Assembly (NCBI GenBank): GCA_028564925.1
Contig: CM053028.1
Span: 628,735,064-628,799,063, forward strand
Direction of reading: 5' to 3'
From: Lithobates sylvaticus
Taxonomy: Eukaryota; Chordata; Amphibia; Anura; Ranidae
DNA: 64,000 bases
The notes beneath the pieces were generated by a model. That model saw only the letters and a program-made list of their open reading frames with translations, searched no databases and was not told the DNA's origin. Position numbers and translations under genes: made by a program. Below, one piece after another: positions 56,986 to 64,000 of this stretch; the first letter of the stretch is position 1, and each line of letters begins with the position of its first letter.

Positions 56986-58010
56986 CCAACTGTTTGTTTA
57001 CACAACTCTTTACAATAAAATAGGGTGACAGTACAATCACAATACATGTCAATACAAAAGTAATAGGAGGACCCTGCTCATGGAGTTTACAATCTAAAGA
57101 AATGTTTTTATAATGAACGATTAGAGACTCAATCTCAGTGTAAGAATTAGAAACATTGAGATTGGATTATGTTTGCCTATATCTCAGTAAATTAGATGAC
57201 AGAGGGTCAAATGCTCCCAGTAACCTCCAGTATCCAATCTGTGTATTGTAATCGGGGGCACCTGATATTTACCAAATACTCTTTGTTTTTATTAGAGAAA
57301 ACACACACACACACACCTATATACATAGATACAGACCAGGAAAGCCAATGTGTGCCCAGCTGATGATATAACCCCCCCTCAATGAGAGTAGATGATTATG
57401 TATAATCGTTGGACTCCCATAAAGACAATAGATGTTATATGACTAATGTGAATCAAACACAATGTGATGTATAAGTAATAATTCTAAGCAGATGATCCCT
57501 AAACGAAAAATGTAAGCATCCCCTTGTATATGTGTCTCTGCAGACATTAGCATGCTTTGTGTAGTCTTACATAAACCATACAGTAAACGTGTAGGTGAAA
57601 ATGATGTATACAAAATAAGATTATATATGTCTCATCCTTGTATACATAAATATCCGCTTTCAATTTACGGGAACAGAAAGCTCCCATGTATTCTCTGAGG
57701 AGGAGCAACACTGACACCTAGTGGTTATAAAAACACATGCCTTCTATACGGAGATTTGGGTAGATCTACAATGCGATTGGATGGAGTGTTCCCAGATCCT
57801 CCAATATGCATTGTACAGACTGGGGTCTAGGAGGAAATAAAATGTCAGGAATTCCAGAATGAAGAGAATCAGCGGATATTGGGATGGATTTCTAACTTTA
57901 AAACAGCTTCGAATGTACAACTTCATCAACAGATTATGACAATTTGTGTACAATCGGTTTATTTCTTTTTTATTATTTAATGTATTTAGAATTTCTAATT
58001 ACGATAATAT
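56106..58010. other. Unit II spacer between H3 and H2B
   Basis: No intact gene. It contains a tandemly duplicated H2B 3' flank (two 'gcaacactgacacct' blocks at about 56538 and 57707), a relic H2B 3' end (56831-56925), a TA microsatellite (56947-56983) and a short interspersed block (56997-57100). Much of it aligns with unit I 7800-9200. Confidence 0.75.
56831..56925 (-). pseudogene. Relic H2B 3' end (unit II)
   Basis: On the minus strand, AAGTAA (end of the TSAK-stop region) is followed by the H2B-type 3' UTR and GGCTCTTGTAGAAGCC (56860-56875), a partly decayed stem-loop. It aligns with the relic at 7949-8049 and with the living H2B 3' end at 58020-58105. Confidence 0.72.
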
Positions 58011-58015
58011 GTGAT

Positions 58016-58057
58016 GACAGCTCATTGATGGAAATGGTGGGTGGCTCTTAAAAGAGC
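58016..58057 (-). terminator. H2B (unit II) histone stem-loop and downstream element
   Basis: On the minus strand GGCTCTTTTAAGAGCC (58042-58057) is the stem-loop, one loop base different from unit I. The same CAATGAGCTG downstream element is kept (about 58018-58027). Confidence 0.93.
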
Positions 58058-58098
58058 CTTTGTGTCTTGTGTTGGGATGATGATGGGGGATGGGGGGG

Positions 58099-59182
<1,084 letters not shown>

Positions 59183-59226
59183 TCCCAACAACTCCTTTCT
59201 ATTCCCAAATCCATTTATAACACAAA

Positions 59227-59265
59227 GGCTCTTCTCAGAGCCACCCACATCTCTCTACAAAGAGC
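59227..59265 (+). terminator. H2A (unit II) histone stem-loop and downstream element
   Basis: GGCTCTTCTCAGAGCC (59227-59242) and CAAAGAGC (59258-59265), identical to unit I. Confidence 0.96.
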
Positions 59266-59689
59266 CCACACACACCCCTCATTGTGTCTACCACATCGCA
59301 TGGAATGAGCCCTCAATTGTCTTTATAGCTTTACACAGGAAATACATCCTTATTTATTCACACTTCTAATACAGGAGAGTTGTACAGGGAGAACAATTAC
59401 TACATATAAAGAGCCTGGAGATTATTGGATGGGGATACTTCTAGATTTGTATGTCGTTTTCTTAGACACCGATCATCCTCATCCTTCATCCTCTAGTTTC
59501 GGCTAAATTCATTACAGATCAGAAATCATTCAGGATATACCAAAACAAAAACTTTAGATCGGCTGATCTGACAATGGGATGATAAAGATCTCCCTTCTTC
59601 CGGGGAACATTCATCAACGGTCCCTTTGATTTCAGTCAGTTTAAAAGTAATATAAATGTATTTATATATAATGGGTTGTTTTAGGGGTT

Positions 59690-60050
59690 CATATTACTAC
59701 AGAATTATAAAGGTCAATGAAAAGTATTTTCTGGGCTGAAAACCGAGAACGGGTTCGGAATACATTTCTTTGAAATCCTCATCAGAAAGACATTACTGGC
59801 TGATGAAGGACACGCCCACTGCTACTTTCAAATTTGCGAAGAATATTACAGACACATATCAGCAATGCTTTATTTCCTAGAAGATTAATCCGGATTGAAT
59901 AAAAATGGAATCTAAAGATCACTGAATAATGTAAAACATTTTCATATGTTCTCTTTTATTCCAAGTCCTCAGAATGCAGAATCCCCCTCATGATGGGAGA
60001 ATAAAGTATTTCATCATCAGATCTGCATACGATCATGTAACGATCTAAAC
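59690..60050. repeat. Left arm of inverted repeat around H4 (unit II)
   Basis: Reads forward like unit I 10945-11557 and matches the reverse complement of 61850-62380: 'aagtattttctgggctgaaa', 'acgcccactgctactttcaa' and 'gttctcttttattccaagtc'. It is shorter than in unit I. Confidence 0.8.
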
Positions 60051-60470
60051 TTTTTTTTTTTCCTCACTCTTTAGGATTTTCATTTTTTTTAGAAGCACAA
60101 TATTTTCTTTATATTGTACAAATTCTTGCTGGCATGTCATGATTTCGAGTAAAGATGTAATCTTAACATTCCGATTATGACAGAGGAAGAACATAATCTG
60201 TGCATACATTTGATTTCTCTGCGGTGTAATAAAGGACTAGACCCAGAGTCTCACACCCAGGAAGGGGAGATATCAGAACAATGTGTTTGTTTCCCTTTTC
60301 AAAATGGCTTTGAGCAATGCATACTGGTGATTGTGATACAATTCACGTTCTCCGTGTAATCTCCAGGTATAAAAAGAAAAGCATTGAAAAGGAATAAATG
60401 GATCTCCTAAAAATGTATTGCTGTATCTGAATACAACAGAATATAATGTCTCCATCATAAACGTGTTTTG
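60051..60470 (+). other. Plus-oriented H4 upstream relic on the 3' side of H4 (unit II)
   Basis: 'gtgtaataaaggactagacc' to 'ctccgtgtaatctccaggta' (60215-60370) and 'aatgtattgctgtatctgaa' align in the + direction with the region upstream of unit I H4 (17900-18230). Here they lie beyond the 3' end of a minus-strand H4. The first 100 bases ('agaagcacaatattttcttt') align in reverse. No H4 coding sequence follows on +. Confidence 0.65.
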
Positions 60471-60838
60471 AATCTCAAAAAGTCCCAGTTATCTCTATTT
60501 AGTTCTCTATTCTTTACATCATGAAATATTGACTTTTCGGTTCAGTTCCAACATAAAGACTAGCCTCACTGAGTAGCCATCTCCAAAACTCCACTACATA
60601 ACCCTGAGTGCCGATTGTCCAATCTCATAGACCAACGGGATACCCAATTAGATACAACACTGAATGGGTATGTCAGTTATGTTCCTACGTATCGTTGGTA
60701 ATCGTAAAGCAGATTGAACAGACTTGCAGTGTATGGTCAGTTAGACATCGCACTACAATTTTTTTTTTTTTTGCTGAAACAATCACAGGCAGTTCTTAGA
60801 ACTACAGTAGAAATAACTTGTGTTCAGTTATCAAGCAT
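60471..60838. other. H4 3' spacer (unit II)
   Basis: Non-coding; it aligns in reverse with unit I 18944-19250. A T run is at 60759-60771. No relic H4 3' end is seen here, unlike unit I. Confidence 0.65.
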
Positions 60839-60879
60839 CAGCTCTTTGTATGAGAAGGTGGGTGGCCCTGAGAAGGGCC
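60839..60879 (-). terminator. H4 (unit II) histone stem-loop and downstream element
   Basis: On the minus strand GGCCCTTCTCAGGGCC (60864-60879) and CAAAGAGCTG (60839-60848). Confidence 0.96.
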
Positions 60880-60915
60880 TTTGTGTAGGTGAAGTAGGTA
60901 GGAGTCTATGAAGGT

Positions 60916-61345
<430 letters not shown>

Positions 61346-61619
61346 TCATTATAAAAAGAAAAAAAGAGAGCGAGATAATTTCATTCATTTATAAGGCACC
61401 TATATATTCAGATATATCAATGCAACAGCAATACATTTCCAGAAGATGAATGTATTCCTTCTTCTCAATGCTTTTCTATTTATACCTGGAGATTACACGG
61501 AGAACACGAATCTTTAACACTTCATAACAGAAACTCAATAACCTGTTTCCATTTTTCATATTAATTTCATATTTATAAAATATCATTTTGAAAAGGAAAC
61601 AAGAAACACATTTTTATAC

Positions 61620-61695
61620 ATCTCACCTTCCTGGGTGTAAGGCTAGGCGGACCTGATGGGAAACATGTGGATAAGGGGCGGGGTCATGTATTACA
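61620..61695 (-). promoter_or_regulatory. Second, decayed H4 promoter-like module (unit II)
   Basis: On the minus strand ATGACCCCGCCCCTTATCC then CCCATCAGGTCCGCC keeps the GC box and the GGTCCGC element, about 340 bases upstream of the working H4 promoter. It has no gene of its own. Homologue of unit I 17912-17985. Confidence 0.6.
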
Positions 61696-61849
61696 CTGCA
61701 GAGAATTTAATTTATTTAGAAGCGTTTAAATATTTTGCTGAATGGAAACTGATGTGATTTATCAGAAGCGCAATATTGTCTGTATTGATTAATTGCACAA
61801 ATTTGTCCGGCATATCATGATCATTTCCGAATTCGACCAATAATGAAAA

Positions 61850-62380
61850 GTGTAATACTTTATTTCTCATCATATAGAAAGGTAGAGATCATCTCACTAT
61901 CATGTTCTGTATGTAGCAGTGAGGGGGGATTCTGCATTCCGAGGACTTGGAATAAAAGAGAATATATGGAAATGTTTTACATTATTCAATAATCTTCAGA
62001 ATCCATTTCTATTCATTCCGGACTATTCAATGAAAATAAAGCATTGATGATATTTCCTGGATAAATGTCTCATCTGATGGTCTCAGTGTCGGATTTGGCG
62101 GGATAATAGGGCTGATTATTTCTCTGTAACGTTCTTCACTATTCAGGCGGGGAAATTTGAAAGTAGCAATTTGAAATCTGAGCCAATCAGAGCAGTGGGC
62201 GTTTCCCTTATCAGCCAGTAATGTCTTTCTTATGAGAATTTCAAAGAAACGTGTTCTGAGATCTTTCTCTGTTTTCAGCCCAGAAAATACTTGTTCGGCA
62301 GACTTTTCATTGATCTCTATAGCAAACATTCTCTAGCAGGGCGGATTCTGCATCGTGGAGTAAAAGAAAAGACTAGAAGA
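61850..62380. repeat. Right arm of inverted repeat around H4 (unit II)
   Basis: Direct homologue of unit I 19440-19865 and reverse-complement partner of 59690-60050. It contains GATTTGGCGGGATAATA (62094, E2F-like) and GAGCCAATCAGAGC (62181, CCAAT). Confidence 0.82.
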
Positions 62381-63966
62381 CATGTGACATTCATATTTCT
62401 AATGGATTTATTATTCCTGGTTAGATAAACTGCCCGACAATTCAGAGGAGCGTTGATCGATGTTCCCGGAGGAAGAGATATCAGATTTTAGTGTCGGAAA
62501 ATGTTTCTATCTGAGATCATTGGAACGTTCCATAGAATTCCGGCGGGAGATTTGAATGAATCGATTTCATATTTGCACCAATCACAGTTCTGGGCGATTT
62601 CTTCGGATACAATGTATTGGGTGTGAAGGAGGAGGATCTGAGATCTGTGTTCCTTTCAGCTGGGGGATGTTTGTTTAGTATTGAATGATCTCTTATCTCC
62701 AGAAGATATTCAGCACAATTAAAGGACGGATGACAATACAAATCAGTCCCTGTAAGGAGATCACATCGTTCCTTCACATGAAATACGTTCTAATAAATGA
62801 TACAAATCATAGAAACTCTGAATTGCTGTTAGGATGGACAGACATGGAGGGGTGGATGGTTTTGGTTGGAGGGGTTTAGCGGTGAGTAGACGATCAGCAT
62901 AGACAGATTGGGATGAAAAGAGATGAGAGAATGATGTACTGTGATCACATTTCATGTCATTACTCCTCACCTGTATTAAAAGTCTGAGTGTGATAAGAAG
63001 ACAAAGGATTTGCCTTTACAGGGAACTTTACCTGACAGTATTAATAATACATAACTTAATTGGAGAATAGAAACCAGGTATGTCCGGCTCTATGTAGAGC
63101 ATGTTTGTGAGGCAATGCTAAAATCATAATAACATTGATCTTTAGATGAGAAGTACCGTAGATCGGTCAGACTGGGGGGGGGGGGGGGGGGGAATAAACC
63201 TTCCTTCTATCCCCATCCTGATTCTAGATTTATTGTGGAGATCATCTCCTATTTCTGGCTGTATTAATTCCCTATTCACCTCCTTGTACTGCACACACCT
63301 CAGTGTTCTACCAGGAATGACCACAAGGTGGCAGAGCGGAATAAACACTTATGCCGCACACACATTGTTACAATAAAAGATCCTCCACAATCTCCCGCCT
63401 TACATTGTTACTTTATATGACATCACATGTTCAGAAGATCGTGGAGTTCTTAACCCACAACTCAATCGGGGATTGAAGCGAAAACAACGAAACATTGTAT
63501 CTACTCAATCAGCCCAGACAAATCTTTGTCTATTTGTATCTATTTCAATTATCAGCAGCAGATCAATGTACATAGATAAAGCCATAAGCTGCCTGATAGG
63601 CAAATGACACAAACTATGTAAAAGTATCAACTACATACAAATCTGATCACAATATCACCTCGTCGGACAGCACACAGTCCTTTATAGAAGTTAGAAGTAG
63701 ATAATTGTCCCCAGGGCATTGGACATGTGTATCACCTTTACTAATACCTACACATTTACAAGTGAACTTACACATGATCTCCAATCCTGGAAACCATTTT
63801 TTTTGTCCATTACCCCCCCACCCCCCCCCCCCCTAGTGTCTGGAAGTTTTTATAATTGTATTATCGTCATTAGGGAAATTAAAAACGTAAAGTGATAGTA
63901 TTAAATGGAGGTGCAATTGAGTTAAAAATTACATGTGCATATTGCAATCACAGTGAATGTTCAGTC

Positions 63967-63968
<2 letters not shown>
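62381..63968. other. Unit II distal spacer
   Basis: Non-coding. It is collinear with unit I 19866-20425 and, after the site of the 2.7-kb insertion, with 23122-23515. It includes a G run (63174-63192), a C run (63815-63833) and a 'gaacttacacatgatctcca' segment (63762-63850) matching the Penelope-like fossil edge at 29890-29965. Confidence 0.7.

Positions 63969-64000
<32 letters not shown>
63969..64000. repeat. (TA)n microsatellite at window end
   Basis: Simple TA repeat, cut by the window edge. Confidence 0.95.

Overview
The window is vertebrate nuclear DNA, almost certainly from a frog (Anura). The replication-dependent histone genes are intronless, have amphibian-type proteins and end in the metazoan 16-nt 3' stem-loop plus a CAAAGAGC-type downstream element. 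The interspersed repeats (L1-type LINEs, BED-finger hAT elements, Tc1, a Penelope-like element, MITEs) fit a large, ranoid-type frog genome. The species cannot be named from sequence alone.

Two histone repeat units can be recognised. Unit I (about 4.5-30 kb) holds the 3' stub of an H3 gene on + (interrupted by a hAT transposon), H2B (-) and H2A (+) sharing a bidirectional promoter, and H4 (+). Unit II (about 53-64 kb) holds H1 (+), H3 (-), H2B (-), H2A (+) and H4 (-). The H2B/H2A segment is about 99% identical between the units over 1.4 kb, promoter included, while the surrounding spacers have diverged. This is the signature of concerted evolution. H4 and H3 lie in opposite orientation in the two units. 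The H4 block is flanked by diverged inverted repeats. Decayed duplicates of the H2B 3' end (both units) and the H4 3' end (unit I) sit downstream of the living genes.

Transposons fill the rest. A full-length L1-type LINE (11.57-17.19 kb, 16-bp target duplication) splits one inverted-repeat arm of unit I. A 1.9-kb hAT-type element with an 8-bp duplication lies behind the H3 stub. A 2.7-kb insertion with 1.5 kb of CCAT satellite follows H4. Then comes a Penelope-like fossil (-) that contains a LINE (16-bp duplication) and a Tc1 element, whose right inverted repeat in turn contains a MITE.

From 30 to 52.5 kb the two units are separated by a 5'-truncated LINE. It is cut by a 9.6-kb hAT element with TIRs, an exact 8-bp target duplication, a 5' array of about 54 monomers, a BED-hAT transposase gene and a 3' array. 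Several broken relatives of this hAT, LINE tails and a 325-bp foldback follow.

Together the genes supply the five histone classes for S-phase chromatin. Transcription depends on CCAAT, TATA, octamer, CRE, H1-box and H4 GGTCC-type elements; 3' ends form at the stem-loop without polyadenylation. The most unusual signals are the H4 block inversion, the relic histone 3' ends, the covarying hairpin chain at the hAT 5' end, and the splice-acceptor-like tandem arrays just upstream of the hAT transposase start.
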